This document shows positions 1 to 9,286 of a DNA stretch of 35,084 nucleotides, piece by piece. The notes beneath the pieces were generated by a model, which was given only the letters and a program-made list of their open reading frames with translations, was not told the DNA's origin and did no database searches. Location: the NCBI GenBank assembly GCA_020725625.1, contig DYET01000202.1, forward strand, positions 1 to 35,084. Direction: 5' to 3'. Each line of letters starts with the position of its first letter. Within the stretch, counting starts at the first letter, position 1. Made by a program: the position numbers and the translations under genes. This stretch comes from Desulfovirgula sp. (lineage in GTDB: Bacteria; Bacillota; Desulfotomaculia; Desulfotomaculales; Desulfocucumaceae).

Positions 1-102
1 ATCCGCAAGGCCCTGGCAGAATTGAGGTACCATTTAAGACGCAACTTTGTTGCGTACCAGTCTCATCGGAAAAAGAAGTTGATGTTTCTGGAATCCGGAT
101 AA
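1..102 (+). CDS. C-terminal end of an unrecognised reading frame (partial)
   Basis: The first 33 codons are open and end in TAA at 100-102. The peptide is basic, with RYHLRR and HRKKK segments, and I do not recognise it. This stretch and the bases up to about 150 are visibly more AT-rich than everything after position 160. It could be the end of a gene that was inserted or joined here, since the next gene lacks its expected 5' part, or it could be chance. It is cut by the window edge, so nothing more can be said. Confidence 0.22.
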   Translation: MRKALAELRYHLRRNFVAYQSHRKKKLMFLESG

Positions 103-153
103 TTGTCAAGGTTCAGGAATTAATTTACGCTGTAGTACTATTACGGTTTAGAA

Positions 154-1689
154 ATGACCGGCGAGTCCATGAGGTCCGGGGAAGTGACGGCCAACGTTCT
201 TTATATCAAGGTTTGGATTATCCAGGCCGGCATATTCGTGGGCGGGCTGCTGATGTTCCTGCAGTGCATCAAGCTGGTGGCCTCCCAAGCCGCCGAGGCC
301 TGGAAAAACAGGTCGCAGCCGGTGTATGGCCTTTTGGATAACCCGTACCTGGTGGTTCCCTTCTTTGTATCGCTGTTGGCGTTGGGGACATGGCTGCTCA
401 CCGTGAACGGGCTGCTGGGCATGATCATACTGCTGCTGGCCTTTCTTTTCAGCGGGGTGCCGGTGTTCTCCGCCCTGGCCATGACCGGAGTGCTGGGTTT
501 CTTCATGGTTTTTAACGGCGCTTCCAACTGGCCCATGGTGCCGGTCATTGCCCTTAGGTCGCTGAATGACTACACCCTGGTGGCCCTGCCGGTGTTTATC
601 CTGGGGGCCCAGATGCTGGAGCACAGCAAAATCGGGGACCAGATGTTCAACCTGTGTACCAAATGGGTGGGACACCTGCCCGGAGGCTTGGCCATTGCCA
701 CCGTCATCGCCTGTGCCATCTTTTCGGCCATATCCGGGTCCAGCGTGGCAACCGCAGCCACTATCGGCATAATCGCCATACCGGCCATGATTAGCCGGGG
801 GTACAACCCCAGGCTGGCTGCCGGGGTGCTGGCTGCGGCCGGGACTTTGGGTATACTGATACCGCCCAGCGGGCCCATGATCATATACAGCAGCATAACC
901 GATGAGTCCACCGGGGCGCTTTTCATGGCCGGGGTGATGCCGGGGCTGCTGCTGACTGCGCTGTTCACCCTTTACGTCTACCTGTACTGCCGCCGGACCG
1001 GCCAGTATCAGCCCGAGGAGAGGGCCACCTGGCGGGAAAGGTTCATCGCCTTCAAGGAGTCGGCCTGGGGGCTGATGACACCGGTGATCATCCTGGGGGG
1101 CATCTACACCGGTCTGTTCACCCCCCTGGAGGCGGCGGCGGTGATGGTCATCTACGCCCTGATAGTTTCCATTGCCACGGGAAGCCTGAAGCCCAAAGAC
1201 ATCCCTCAAGTAATGGCCCTTAGCACCAGGAACAGCGCGATGATCCTGATGATTATCGCGGGGGCCATGATTATGGGCACGGTGTTTACCATGCTCCAGG
1301 TTCCGCAAAAGGCTACGGAATTTATCGCCACCGCCAAAATTCCGACCTGGGGAGTAATCGCCGGAATTATGGTGTTGCTAATGATTATGGGAATGTTCCT
1401 GGACGTGGTATCGATACTATTGATTACCGTGCCCATACTCTACCCCATAATCACAAGCCTGGGGCTAAACGGCATCTGGTTCGCGGTGCTGCTGGTAATC
1501 AACATGGAGATGGCGGTGATCACACCCCCGGTGGGACTTAACCTTTACGTAATCAAGGCCATGACCAGGCTTAGCCTGTCGGACATCGTAAGGGGCGTAT
1601 TCCCGTTCTTCTTCATCATAGTTCTGCTACTGTTGCTTGCGGCGCTGTACACCCCCCTCAGCCTGTGGCTGCCCTCCACCATGAAATAG
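154..1689 (+). CDS. dctM: TRAP transporter large permease (DctM), with remnant of a fused small permease at its N-terminus
   Basis: This is the membrane subunit of a tripartite ATP-independent periplasmic transporter, which uses the Na+ or H+ gradient to import carboxylates delivered by a binding protein. The body from about residue 85 is a full-length DctM, with many hydrophobic segments, an early GVPVF motif, an IPPSGPMIIY motif and a TPLEAAA motif. The first ~80 residues are extra. They hold a hydrophobic segment and a charged tail that look like the last helix of a DctQ subunit, so the intact gene was probably a dctQ-dctM fusion. No good ribosome site precedes ATG 154 or ATG 169, and the DNA just upstream is AT-rich and unrelated. 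I infer a truncated 5' end, so expression is uncertain. The downstream mutase genes suggest that its substrate feeds them. Confidence 0.85.
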   Translation: MTGESMRSGEVTANVLYIKVWIIQAGIFVGGLLMFLQCIKLVASQAAEAWKNRSQPVYGLLDNPYLVVPFFVSLLALGTWLLTVNGLLGMIILLLAFLFSGVPVFSALAMTGVLGFFMVFNGASNWPMVPVIALRSLNDYTLVALPVFILGAQMLEHSKIGDQMFNLCTKWVGHLPGGLAIATVIACAIFSAISGSSVATAATIGIIAIPAMISRGYNPRLAAGVLAAAGTLGILIPPSGPMIIYSSITDESTGALFMAGVMPGLLLTALFTLYVYLYCRRTGQYQPEERATWRERFIAFKESAWGLMTPVIILGGIYTGLFTPLEAAAVMVIYALIVSIATGSLKPKDIPQVMALSTRNSAMILMIIAGAMIMGTVFTMLQVPQKATEFIATAKIPTWGVIAGIMVLLMIMGMFLDVVSILLITVPILYPIITSLGLNGIWFAVLLVINMEMAVITPPVGLNLYVIKAMTRLSLSDIVRGVFPFFFIIVLLLLLAALYTPLSLWLPSTMK

Positions 1690-1696
1690 CCCGGGG

Positions 1697-1716
1697 CCCG
1701 GCGGCCGGCCGCCGGG
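1697..1716. repeat. 20-bp perfect GC palindrome between dctM and the mutase operon
   Basis: The sequence CCCGGCGGCC followed by its own complement forms a perfect 20-base palindrome seven bases after the dctM stop. In RNA it would give a very stable hairpin. No T-run follows, so it is not a classical intrinsic terminator. It may protect the 3' end of the upstream message or dampen read-through into the mutase genes. Confidence 0.55.
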
Positions 1717-1752
1717 GAAGGGGGCGAGAAATAATCACGGAGGTGTTATTCC

Positions 1753-3486
1753 TTGTCGGACCACGAAAAAATTAAGGAACAGAAAAAATTCTGGGAAGAA
1801 GTGGCCCTTAAAATGGCCCTGGCCCGGTTCAAAATGGAGAAAAGCCCCAGCAGGTTTTACACCCCGCTGGACGTGGAAGGGTTTGACTTCCTGGAGAAGG
1901 TGGGCTTCCCGGGGCTCTATCCGTATACTGCCGGGACCTATCCCCTTATGCCGTATACCGCCTTCACCGCAAAGGGGGCGCCTCCGGCGGGCAAAGGCCT
2001 GGTCAGGGCGTCCAGGTATTCGGGCTACGGTACTCCCGAGGACACCAGGGACTACTACAAGGGGGTCCAGCAGCGCGGAGGCCGGGGCGGCCCCAATCTG
2101 GCCTTCGACCTTCCCACCCAGATCGGTTACGACTCCGATAACCCTCTGGTCCGGGGCGAGGTGGGAAAGGTGGGAGTGTGCGTAGACACCCTAAAGGACT
2201 TTGAGATAATCTACGAGGCATACCAGGGAGACCTGAACCTGGACCGGATCGCCTCCAATTTTACCATCAATGCCCCGGCCAACATAATCATAGCCTTTTA
2301 CGCAGCCCTGGCCGAAAAGAGAGGGGTGCCCCTGGAGAAGCTCAGGGCAACGCCCCAGAACGATATCCTCAAGGAATACGTGGCCCGGGGAACGTACATA
2401 TTTCCGCCTCGGCCGGCCATGCGGCTGTTCAGGGACAGCTTGACGTTCCTGATCAAGTATATGCCCAACGTCAACGTCACCAGCATTGGCGGGTACCATA
2501 TCAGGGAGGCCGGGGCCACCCGTGTGCAGGACCTGGCCTTCAGCATGGCCATTGGGGCGGCCTACCTGCAGGAGGGAGTAAACGCCGGGCTACAGGTGGA
2601 CTCCTTCGCCCCCAAATTTACCTTCAACGCCTTCGGCGGGAGCATGGAGATGTTCAAGGAGGTGGCCTTCCAGCGGGCGGCCCGGAGGATGTGGGCCAAA
2701 ATACTGAAGGAAAGATTCGGCGCCCAGGACTTCCGCAGCATGCTCATCCGCCAGGTGCTGGGGGCCCATATCGGTTGCTCCAGCACCACCGCCCAGCGGC
2801 CGCTGAACAACCTCACCAGGGCTGTTGTGGGAGCCATCGCCGGGGCCATGAGCGGCGCCCCGCCCATCGTCTACCCACCATACGACGAGCCCCTGGGGTT
2901 GGGCTGGAGCCTTGAGGCGCAGCAGCTGTCCGAGGACGCCAGCAGGATACTATTGTTCGAGGCCAAGCTTAGCGAGGTTATCGACCCTCTGGCCGGATCC
3001 TACTACATCGAACATTTGACCGACGAGATAGAAAATGCGGCCTGGGAGGAGTTAAAGAAAATAGACGACATGGGCGGGGCGGTGGCAGCTGTGGAAAACG
3101 GCTATATGCAGCGGGAAATCGCCAGGAGCGCCCACGAGCGGCAGCAGAGGATAGAAAGGCAAGAAGACCTGGTGGTAGGAGTGAACTGCTTCACCGACGA
3201 AAAAGAGCTGGACATCAGCATCAACAGAATTGTACCCCACCCTTACGACGAGAACAAGAGGGAAGAGGCCGAGGAAAAGCAGATCAAAAACCTTACCGAA
3301 ATCAAGCGAGCTAGGGATGGCAGGCTTGTCAGCCGGCTGCTGGGCGAATTGAAGGAGAAGGCCAAAAACGAAACCGAAAACCTCATACCCCACATGATTG
3401 AATGCGCCAAGGCCTATGTCTCGATCCAGGAAATGTGCGACGTGCTCAGAGATGTGTTCGGCGAGTACGAATTGTCGGAGATTTGA
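1753..3486 (+). CDS. Divergent B12-dependent acyl-CoA mutase, catalytic subunit (methylmalonyl-CoA mutase family)
   Basis: This is the catalytic TIM-barrel subunit of an adenosylcobalamin carbon-skeleton mutase, 577 residues, without its own B12 domain. Family motifs are clear: [28 protein letters not shown] and [12 protein letters not shown]202, R212 and H249 correspond to the active-site Gln, Arg and His of methylmalonyl-CoA mutase. The substrate- and CoA-contacting stretch near residues 56-92 is remodelled. The usual PFTRG reads YPYTAG, the usual MYRGRLWTMRQYAGF block is replaced by a longer segment from P67 to Y92 rich in Ala, Gly and Pro, and the usual Arg-Gln pair before Tyr89 reads Ser-Arg. 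The substrate is therefore probably not methylmalonyl-CoA. TTG 1753 has a good ribosome site (GGAGGTG). The B12 subunit follows 20 bases downstream. Confidence 0.9.
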   Translation: MSDHEKIKEQKKFWEEVALKMALARFKMEKSPSRFYTPLDVEGFDFLEKVGFPGLYPYTAGTYPLMPYTAFTAKGAPPAGKGLVRASRYSGYGTPEDTRDYYKGVQQRGGRGGPNLAFDLPTQIGYDSDNPLVRGEVGKVGVCVDTLKDFEIIYEAYQGDLNLDRIASNFTINAPANIIIAFYAALAEKRGVPLEKLRATPQNDILKEYVARGTYIFPPRPAMRLFRDSLTFLIKYMPNVNVTSIGGYHIREAGATRVQDLAFSMAIGAAYLQEGVNAGLQVDSFAPKFTFNAFGGSMEMFKEVAFQRAARRMWAKILKERFGAQDFRSMLIRQVLGAHIGCSSTTAQRPLNNLTRAVVGAIAGAMSGAPPIVYPPYDEPLGLGWSLEAQQLSEDASRILLFEAKLSEVIDPLAGSYYIEHLTDEIENAAWEELKKIDDMGGAVAAVENGYMQREIARSAHERQQRIERQEDLVVGVNCFTDEKELDISINRIVPHPYDENKREEAEEKQIKNLTEIKRARDGRLVSRLLGELKEKAKNETENLIPHMIECAKAYVSIQEMCDVLRDVFGEYELSEI

Positions 3487-3506
3487 TAGCAGGGGGGCAA
3501 GAAAAA

Positions 3507-3914
3507 ATGGATCACAAAAAACCAATCAAGGTGCTGATAGCCAAGCCGGGGCTGGATGGCCATGACCGGGGGGCCAAGGTGGTTGCACTGGGGCTGCGAG
3601 ACCAGGGTATGGAGGTAATATACACCGGGCTGAGGCAGACTCCAGAAAAAATAGTCCAGGCCGCTATGCAGGAAGATGTGCAGGTAGTGGGCCTTAGCTG
3701 CCTATCCGGCGCCCATAAGCACCTGTTCTCGGAAGTAGCCCGCCTGCTGAAGGAAAGGGGTATGGACGACGTATTGATTATTGCTGGCGGGATCATTCCT
3801 GAAAAGGACATCCCCTTACTCAAAGAAAAGGGGGTCAGCGGGGTGTTCGGCCCCGGTACCTCAATTAAAAAAATAGCCCAGTACATCCGGGAAAATGTAA
3901 AGGAACAGGTATAG
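3507..3914 (+). CDS. Acyl-CoA mutase B12-binding subunit
   Basis: This is the small cobalamin-binding subunit that partners the preceding catalytic protein, 135 residues with a flavodoxin-like Rossmann fold. The base-off/His-on B12 motif DGHDRGA is present, with H19 as the lower cobalt ligand. The companion motifs GLSCLSGAH and AGGIIPEKD, which hold the dimethylbenzimidazole tail, are also present. ATG 3507 follows the motif GGGGGG at about ten bases; longer upstream reading frame is not needed. Separate large and small subunits are the arrangement of isobutyryl-, 2-hydroxyisobutyryl- and archaeal methylmalonyl-CoA mutases. B12 assembly is probably assisted by MeaB two genes downstream. Confidence 0.93.
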   Translation: MDHKKPIKVLIAKPGLDGHDRGAKVVALGLRDQGMEVIYTGLRQTPEKIVQAAMQEDVQVVGLSCLSGAHKHLFSEVARLLKERGMDDVLIIAGGIIPEKDIPLLKEKGVSGVFGPGTSIKKIAQYIRENVKEQV

Positions 3915-3939
3915 GACCGGATTCAAGGGGGGAAGGCCG

Positions 3940-5826
3940 TTGTCACGGGAAGATTACGTTTTTCGCTACAGGGTGGACCTTCCGGGCGAAAGTTCCGCAG
4001 GGGCCGCAAGCCCGGCGGCAATGGCCGGAGAATTGCTCAAGAGTCTCCTGGACGTACTGATCCCCTGTTCCGGAGACCAAGAATTGAAGGTTGACGGGTT
4101 TAAGCTGCTAAGCGACAGGTCGGTGGTTAACAGCCTGTATCAGAGTATGCCCGGGCATTCCGGCGGGAAAGAGGGGGCGGGCAGGGAAGGCCGGGACCTT
4201 TCCTCCCTGCCCGCCTCTCCCAGGGACACCTTGGAAGGGTACCAGGATATAAAAAACGCGGCGCTTTTTTCGCCGCTTATCGAGCTGGTCAAAAAGCAAC
4301 TGGAGAGCTTGCTGTCCCTGGTGGATCTTGAGTGCCAGGGGAGGCCTGTAAAGGTTGACGGCTTCCGGCTGAAGGATCTTAGCCAATGGCTGGTGCCTTC
4401 GGCCTGTGACCCGTCGGAGGTCATCGAGCACATTGGGACCCGCTGCAACTGCGACTGTGTTTTCTGCTACAACAAGGGGGCACCCCCCTCCCTAGCCTTG
4501 CGGGGCCCGAATAGGAAGGTTTCAGAGGAATACGAAGAAATTATGACCCGGATCAGGTATTTCAGTCCAGGAGCCAGGAGGAGCCTTTTTCCGGGCCTGG
4601 GGAGCACCTGCGAGGTGCTGGCACACCCTCACGCCCTGGATTTTCTCTCCGCCCTCCGGGAAAAAACCGGCGAGCCTTTCCGGATTGCCACCAACGGATC
4701 TGCCCTCACCCGGGGGAATATACAAAAGTTGGCCAGTCTGAAGCCGGTTTATCTGGATATATCGCTGAACAGCTCCAGCCCCGGCCGGCGGAAAAGGCTG
4801 ATGCAGGACGCCAAGCCGGAGACGGCCATCAGGTCCCTGCCGCTCTTAAGGGATGCAGGCATCCCCTTTTCCGTGGTGGTGGTTCCCTGGCCCCTGAAAT
4901 CCCAGGCTGAAATGCTGGAAGATCTTGAAAGGACAGCGGTTTACGCCGGGGCCAACGACGCCCGCATGGTTCAGGTCAGCCTGCCCGGGTACTCAAGATA
5001 CTTTTCCCCCGCCAGGCCCCTTGAACTGGAGGACCTCTGGCCCGCAACGGTGGCAAAGGTGCGGGAAATCCGCCTCCGGTGCGGCTGTCCGGTGGTGATT
5101 ATGCCCGGCATGTACGAGGAGTACCTGAGCCGGCCTAAAAAAAATGTCCCCGAGGTTATCGGCGTGGTCAGGAACTCCCCGGCCCACCTGGCTGGATTAA
5201 AACCTGGAGATGTAATCAGGGGGATAGCAGGTATTATCATCAAAAACCGGCCTCAGGCCAGGGATATACTATCCCTGCTGCAGAGAGGGCGGTCCGGGGC
5301 AGTGTCAGTAAGGGTTCAGAGGGGGGAAACAGAAATTGAGATCAGGATTGACCCAGACAAACACGCCTACCCGTACTGCAAACTGACCGGGAGCCACCTG
5401 GGGGTGGTTTTCATGGGAACGGGGTTGCGCAGCGGATACCTGGAAAGGCTGGGCGAGGTAATACGGGCTCGGGGCGCCCGGAAGGTGCTGTTTTTGTCCT
5501 CCAGGCTGGTCAGGCCGGTTTTTGAACAGATGATCGGGGAATCCCACTTTTTCGGGGGCATTGACCTGACCATCGAGGTTCCGGAAAATAAATTCTTCGG
5601 GGGCAACATTTTCATGGGCGATCTCCTGGTGGTGGACGACTTTATTTCGTGCATTGCGGGGTACATACGGAAAACAGGTACCAGGCCAGACCTGGTGGTG
5701 ATTCCCTCTTCCCCCTTCAATCTCGGTCAGTGGGGCAGGGACCTTACCGGCCGCTGCTACCTGGACATAGAGAGGGAAGTGGGGGTGCCGGTGGAACTGC
5801 TGGAATGCAGTACCATTTATGACTAA
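3940..5826 (+). CDS. Radical SAM protein with internal PDZ domain and DUF512-like C-terminus
   Basis: 628 residues. C169, C173 and C176 form the CxxxCxxC motif that binds the [4Fe-4S] cluster of radical SAM enzymes (ending CVFCYN). A PDZ-like domain follows at about 405-470 (GVV-NSPAHLAGLKPGDVI). The C-terminal ~150 residues resemble DUF512, with an NKFFGGN motif followed by a hydrophobic DLLVVDDF stretch. In the usual DUF512 proteins the PDZ comes first, so this order is unusual. The N-terminal ~165 residues are of unknown type and contain two similar short segments beginning VDGF. The gene sits between the B12 subunit and MeaB, so a role in making, repairing or supplying the mutase, or in modifying its substrate, is likely but unproven. 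TTG 3940 follows AAGGGGGGAAGG. Function unknown. Confidence 0.82.
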   Translation: MSREDYVFRYRVDLPGESSAGAASPAAMAGELLKSLLDVLIPCSGDQELKVDGFKLLSDRSVVNSLYQSMPGHSGGKEGAGREGRDLSSLPASPRDTLEGYQDIKNAALFSPLIELVKKQLESLLSLVDLECQGRPVKVDGFRLKDLSQWLVPSACDPSEVIEHIGTRCNCDCVFCYNKGAPPSLALRGPNRKVSEEYEEIMTRIRYFSPGARRSLFPGLGSTCEVLAHPHALDFLSALREKTGEPFRIATNGSALTRGNIQKLASLKPVYLDISLNSSSPGRRKRLMQDAKPETAIRSLPLLRDAGIPFSVVVVPWPLKSQAEMLEDLERTAVYAGANDARMVQVSLPGYSRYFSPARPLELEDLWPATVAKVREIRLRCGCPVVIMPGMYEEYLSRPKKNVPEVIGVVRNSPAHLAGLKPGDVIRGIAGIIIKNRPQARDILSLLQRGRSGAVSVRVQRGETEIEIRIDPDKHAYPYCKLTGSHLGVVFMGTGLRSGYLERLGEVIRARGARKVLFLSSRLVRPVFEQMIGESHFFGGIDLTIEVPENKFFGGNIFMGDLLVVDDFISCIAGYIRKTGTRPDLVVIPSSPFNLGQWGRDLTGRCYLDIEREVGVPVELLECSTIYD

Positions 5827-5875
5827 AAGGCCTTGTGCGAAGTTTGCGGTGGGGCCGGGGAGTGAAGGCGATACC

Positions 5876-6796
5876 ATGCTTTTGGAGAGGTTTTTCTCGG
5901 GGGACCAGCGGGCCCTTTCAAGGGTGATTACGCTGATCGAGAATGAATATGCGGGATCGATGGAAATCATGGCCTCCCTCCACCGGAGAAGCGGGTCGGC
6001 GCACATTGTGGGCGTAACAGGGCCGCCGGGGGTTGGCAAGAGCACCCTTGTGGACCGGCTGGCTCGGCGGTTCCGCTCGGCCGGAAAAACGGTGGGGGTG
6101 CTGGCCGTTGATCCCTCAAGCCCGTTCAGCGGCGGCGCGGTGTTGGGAGACCGGGTGCGGATGCAGGAATTGGCCCTCGACCCCGGGGTGTATATCCGCA
6201 GCATGGCCACCCGGGGGCACCTGGGCGGGCTGGCCAGGGCCAGCGCCAGCGTGATCAAGGCCATGGATGCCTTCGGGTTCAGCGTAATACTGGTTGAGAC
6301 CGTGGGTGCCGGCCAGTCCGAGGTGGATATAATGAAGTTTGCCCACACCACGGTGGTGGTCCTGGCGCCGGGGCTGGGGGATGAGATCCAGGCCATCAAG
6401 GCCGGAATACTGGAGATTGGCAATATTTTCGCAGTAAACAAGGCAGACCGGGAGGGGGCCGAAAAAACTGCGGCGGACCTTGAGATGATGGTGGAGATGG
6501 GCACCAAATCCTCGTGGAAGCAGCCGGTGATCCGGACAGTGGCCAGGGACAACCGGGGTGTGGCCGAACTTGCCGGGGCCATAGAAGAACACCGCAGGGC
6601 CTTCGGGGAACTGGGGCTGCTGGAGGAATTCGAACGCAAAAAGGCCCTGCTGGAGTTGAAACAGATTGTCACCGACAGGGTATTGGGCCGGCTGTTCTCC
6701 CCGGAAAGGGGGAACGGGCTGGTGGAAAGGCTGGTGCACCAAATCGCCGACAGGTCCACCGACCCGTACGCTGCTGCCGAACAACTGCTTAAATAA
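5876..6796 (+). CDS. meaB: MeaB/ArgK-type G3E GTPase, acyl-CoA mutase chaperone
   Basis: This P-loop GTPase gates adenosylcobalamin loading and protects or reactivates B12 acyl-CoA mutases. Motifs visible are Walker A (GPPGVGKST), VDPSSPFSGGA, the switch segment VETVGAGQSEVD and NKAD for guanine recognition. A short C-terminal dimerisation arm completes the family's usual length of about 300-330 residues. ATG 5876 is chosen because GAAGG lies seven bases upstream and the protein then begins at the conserved LLERFFSGDQRAL. An in-frame ATG at 5819, overlapping the previous gene, would add 19 residues. It is part of the mutase operon, which fits its known role. Confidence 0.93.
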   Translation: MLLERFFSGDQRALSRVITLIENEYAGSMEIMASLHRRSGSAHIVGVTGPPGVGKSTLVDRLARRFRSAGKTVGVLAVDPSSPFSGGAVLGDRVRMQELALDPGVYIRSMATRGHLGGLARASASVIKAMDAFGFSVILVETVGAGQSEVDIMKFAHTTVVVLAPGLGDEIQAIKAGILEIGNIFAVNKADREGAEKTAADLEMMVEMGTKSSWKQPVIRTVARDNRGVAELAGAIEEHRRAFGELGLLEEFERKKALLELKQIVTDRVLGRLFSPERGNGLVERLVHQIADRSTDPYAAAEQLLK

Positions 6797-6941
6797 ATCC
6801 TTGAAAAACTCTTTTTAAACCCCGGATTTTCATTATTCGTGGTGCTGCAATCTGCGGCATAAGCGTCTCGATTCTTGCTTCCGGATTCTGAATTCTGATG
6901 GGAGAGACTACATCCATATTCAGGAAAGCGGGGTCCTTTGC

Positions 6942-8012
6942 ATGTACAAAATCGCTGTTTTACCCGGTGACGGCATCGGGCCGGAGGTCATTTCTCAGGC
7001 CGTAATGGTGCTGGAGGCAGTGTCCAGAAGGTTCGGCCTCCCGCTGGAAATGCGGGAGGGGCTGGCCGGAGGGGCAGCCCTGGAGGCTACGGGATCGGCC
7101 CTGCCTCAGGAGACAAGGGACTTGGTTATGAACAGCCAGGCCATACTTTTTGGGGCCATGGGAGGACCCAGGTGGGACAAAGACCCCCGGATGGCGGGAG
7201 GCTCCCTGCTTATAATGCGCAAGACTCTGGGGCTCTTCGCCAATCTGAGGCCGGTCCGACTGTATCCGGCGCTGGAAAACGCCTCTACGATTAAGAAAGA
7301 GGTGGTTTCGGGCACTGACATCCTGGTGGTAAGGGAAAACACAGGGGGGCTGTATTTCGGGGAGAAAAGAATGGAGGAGGGGGAAGACGGTCCCCGGGCT
7401 ATAGACACCATGGTGTACAGTCGGGGAGAGGTGGAAAGGGTGGCCAGGCTGTCCTTCGATCTGGCCCGCCGGAGGAGGAAAAAACTGACCTCGGTGGATA
7501 AGGCCAACGTACTGCTCTGCTCTCGTCTGTGGCGGGAGGTGGTGGACGAAGTCTCCAGGGACTACCCCGACGTAGAACTGAATCACCTTTACGTGGACAA
7601 CTGCGCCATGCAACTGGTGCGGGCGCCCAGGCAGTTCGATGTCATAGTCACCGAAAACACCTTCGGCGACATACTCAGCGACGAGGCGGCAATGGTTACA
7701 GGTTCCCTGGGGATGCTGCCTTCGGCCAGCATCGGCGGCAAAATAGGGCTTTACGAGCCGGTTCACGGGTCGGCCCCGGACATCGCCGGGGAAGACAGGG
7801 CAAACCCCATCGCCGCCATACTTTCGGCCGCGCTGATGCTGCGCTACAGCTTCAGCCTTGAGGACGGGGCCTCGGAAATAGAAGCCGCAGTGGGCAGGGT
7901 GTTGGACAGGGGGTACCGGACGGCTGACATTATGGAGGAAGGCTGCAGACTGGTAGGCACAAGGGAGATGGGCCGGCTAATTGCTGAAGAAATATATCCA
8001 TCAGGGGAATAG
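6942..8012 (+). CDS. leuB: 3-isopropylmalate dehydrogenase family protein (LeuB-like)
   Basis: This is an NAD-dependent beta-decarboxylating dehydrogenase that turns a 3-substituted malate into a 2-oxoacid plus CO2. It has 356 residues, the normal length. It has the N-terminal GDGIGPEV, the [12 protein letters not shown] motif binding the malate part, [10 protein letters not shown] with the catalytic Tyr, SVDKANVL with the catalytic Lys, the [16 protein letters not shown] metal-binding Asp cluster, and HGSAPDIAG for NAD. Nothing is visibly broken. No leuA is nearby and the neighbours are mutase and PrpD-type genes, so a catabolic substrate other than isopropylmalate is plausible. The 145-base gap upstream holds only a short TTCTGAATTCTGA repeat and no clear promoter. 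LeuC follows 11 bases on. Confidence 0.9.
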   Translation: MYKIAVLPGDGIGPEVISQAVMVLEAVSRRFGLPLEMREGLAGGAALEATGSALPQETRDLVMNSQAILFGAMGGPRWDKDPRMAGGSLLIMRKTLGLFANLRPVRLYPALENASTIKKEVVSGTDILVVRENTGGLYFGEKRMEEGEDGPRAIDTMVYSRGEVERVARLSFDLARRRRKKLTSVDKANVLLCSRLWREVVDEVSRDYPDVELNHLYVDNCAMQLVRAPRQFDVIVTENTFGDILSDEAAMVTGSLGMLPSASIGGKIGLYEPVHGSAPDIAGEDRANPIAAILSAALMLRYSFSLEDGASEIEAAVGRVLDRGYRTADIMEEGCRLVGTREMGRLIAEEIYPSGE

Positions 8013-8023
8013 GGGGCATTGCC

Positions 8024-9286
8024 GTGGGCATGACCATCAGTGAAAAGATACTGGCCAGGGCCGCCGGACTGCCCTCGGTGCGGCCGGGGGAAATAGTGGA
8101 GTGCGCTGTGGACCTGGCCATGACTCATGAGGGGACGGCGGCCGCGGCCCAGAAATTCTTTGCCATGGGGGGAGCCAGGGTGTGGGAGCCCGGAAGGATA
8201 GCATCACTGCTGGATCACTGGGCCCCAGCTCATACCGAACGCATCGCCGGCGTCCACAGCCTGATTAGATCCTTTGTGGCCGCCCAGGGGATAAAAAACT
8301 TTTACGACATCAGGGAGGGGATCTGTCACCAGGTAATTCCGGAAAAAGGCCATGTCAGGCCAGGATGGCTGATAGTGGGAACAGATTCCCACACCACCAC
8401 CTACGGGGCCTTTGGGGCCTTCGCCACCGGGGTGGGGGTCACGGATATGGCAGCGGTGTTCCTGGACGGGAGGATCTGGCTGAAGGTGCCGCCCACTATC
8501 CGGTTTGTCATTGAGGGCGATCTGGGCCCCCATGTCACGTCCAAGGACGTCATGCTCTACCTGCTGGGGAGGTTCGGCACCGAGTACGCCACTTACAAGG
8601 CGGTGGAATTTGCCGGCGGCACTGTGCGGGCCATGAGCGTTTCCTCCCGGATGACCCTTACCAACATGGCGGTGGAAATGGGGGCCAAGGCAGGGATAGT
8701 GGCACCCGACGATAAGACCCTTGACTGGCTGGAGCCCAGGTTGGGGTTCAGGCCGGAGGTGATGAACAACGACACTGACGCCGTCTTTGAACTGGAAATA
8801 GTAATAAATGCCGGCGAAATAGGGATTCAGGTAGCCTGCCCCCACAGCCCCGGAAATTCCGTGCCACTACATCAGGTGGCCGGCAGGCCCATCAACCAGG
8901 CCTTTCTGGGAAGCTGCACCAACGGCCGCCTGGAAGACCTGGCGGCGGCAGTGGCGGTGATGGGCGGCCGACCGGTGGCGCCGGGGGTAAGGATGATTGT
9001 TATCCCCGCCTCCCGGGAGGTTTACCGGGAGGCCATGGGGATGGGCTACATCCAGGCCCTGTCCGAGGCCGGGGCGGTAATCTGCAATCCCACCTGTGGC
9101 GCCTGCATCGGGGCTCAGATGGGGCTCCTGGCGCCGGGAGAGGTGTGCATAGCCTCCTCCAACCGCAACTTCAAGGGAAGGATGGGCAGCCAGGATGCAG
9201 AGGTTTACCTGGCCAGCCCGGCGGTGGTGGCAGCCTCGGCAGTGGCCGGGTTAATAGCCGGGCCGGAGGAGGTGGCGGGGAAGTGA
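8024..9286 (+). CDS. leuC: Aconitase-family dehydratase/isomerase large subunit (LeuC/HacA/DmdA type)
   Basis: This [4Fe-4S] hydro-lyase large subunit moves a hydroxyl group on a substituted malate through an alkene intermediate. Cluster ligands are C298 (GSCTNGRLEDL) and C358/C361 (CNPTCGAC). The substrate loop SSNRNFKGRMGS and the early GTDSHTTTYGAFGAF motif are intact. At 420 residues it is the short, two-subunit type that includes isopropylmalate isomerase, homoaconitase and dimethylmaleate hydratase; sequence reading alone cannot choose among them. The GTG 8024 start follows AGGGGG at about eight bases. It overlaps leuD by four bases, so the two are translated together. Confidence 0.9.
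   Translation: MGMTISEKILARAAGLPSVRPGEIVECAVDLAMTHEGTAAAAQKFFAMGGARVWEPGRIASLLDHWAPAHTERIAGVHSLIRSFVAAQGIKNFYDIREGICHQVIPEKGHVRPGWLIVGTDSHTTTYGAFGAFATGVGVTDMAAVFLDGRIWLKVPPTIRFVIEGDLGPHVTSKDVMLYLLGRFGTEYATYKAVEFAGGTVRAMSVSSRMTLTNMAVEMGAKAGIVAPDDKTLDWLEPRLGFRPEVMNNDTDAVFELEIVINAGEIGIQVACPHSPGNSVPLHQVAGRPINQAFLGSCTNGRLEDLAAAVAVMGGRPVAPGVRMIVIPASREVYREAMGMGYIQALSEAGAVICNPTCGACIGAQMGLLAPGEVCIASSNRNFKGRMGSQDAEVYLASPAVVAASAVAGLIAGPEEVAGK

Noticed and set aside
6418-6433. TGGCAAT-ATTT-TCGC, similar to a sigma-54 promoter
   Set aside because: It lies inside meaB, the -12 element is imperfect, and no gene starts nearby downstream.
5305-6759. A 484-codon minus-strand open frame
   Set aside because: Antisense to the radical SAM and meaB genes, low-complexity composition, no recognisable domain.
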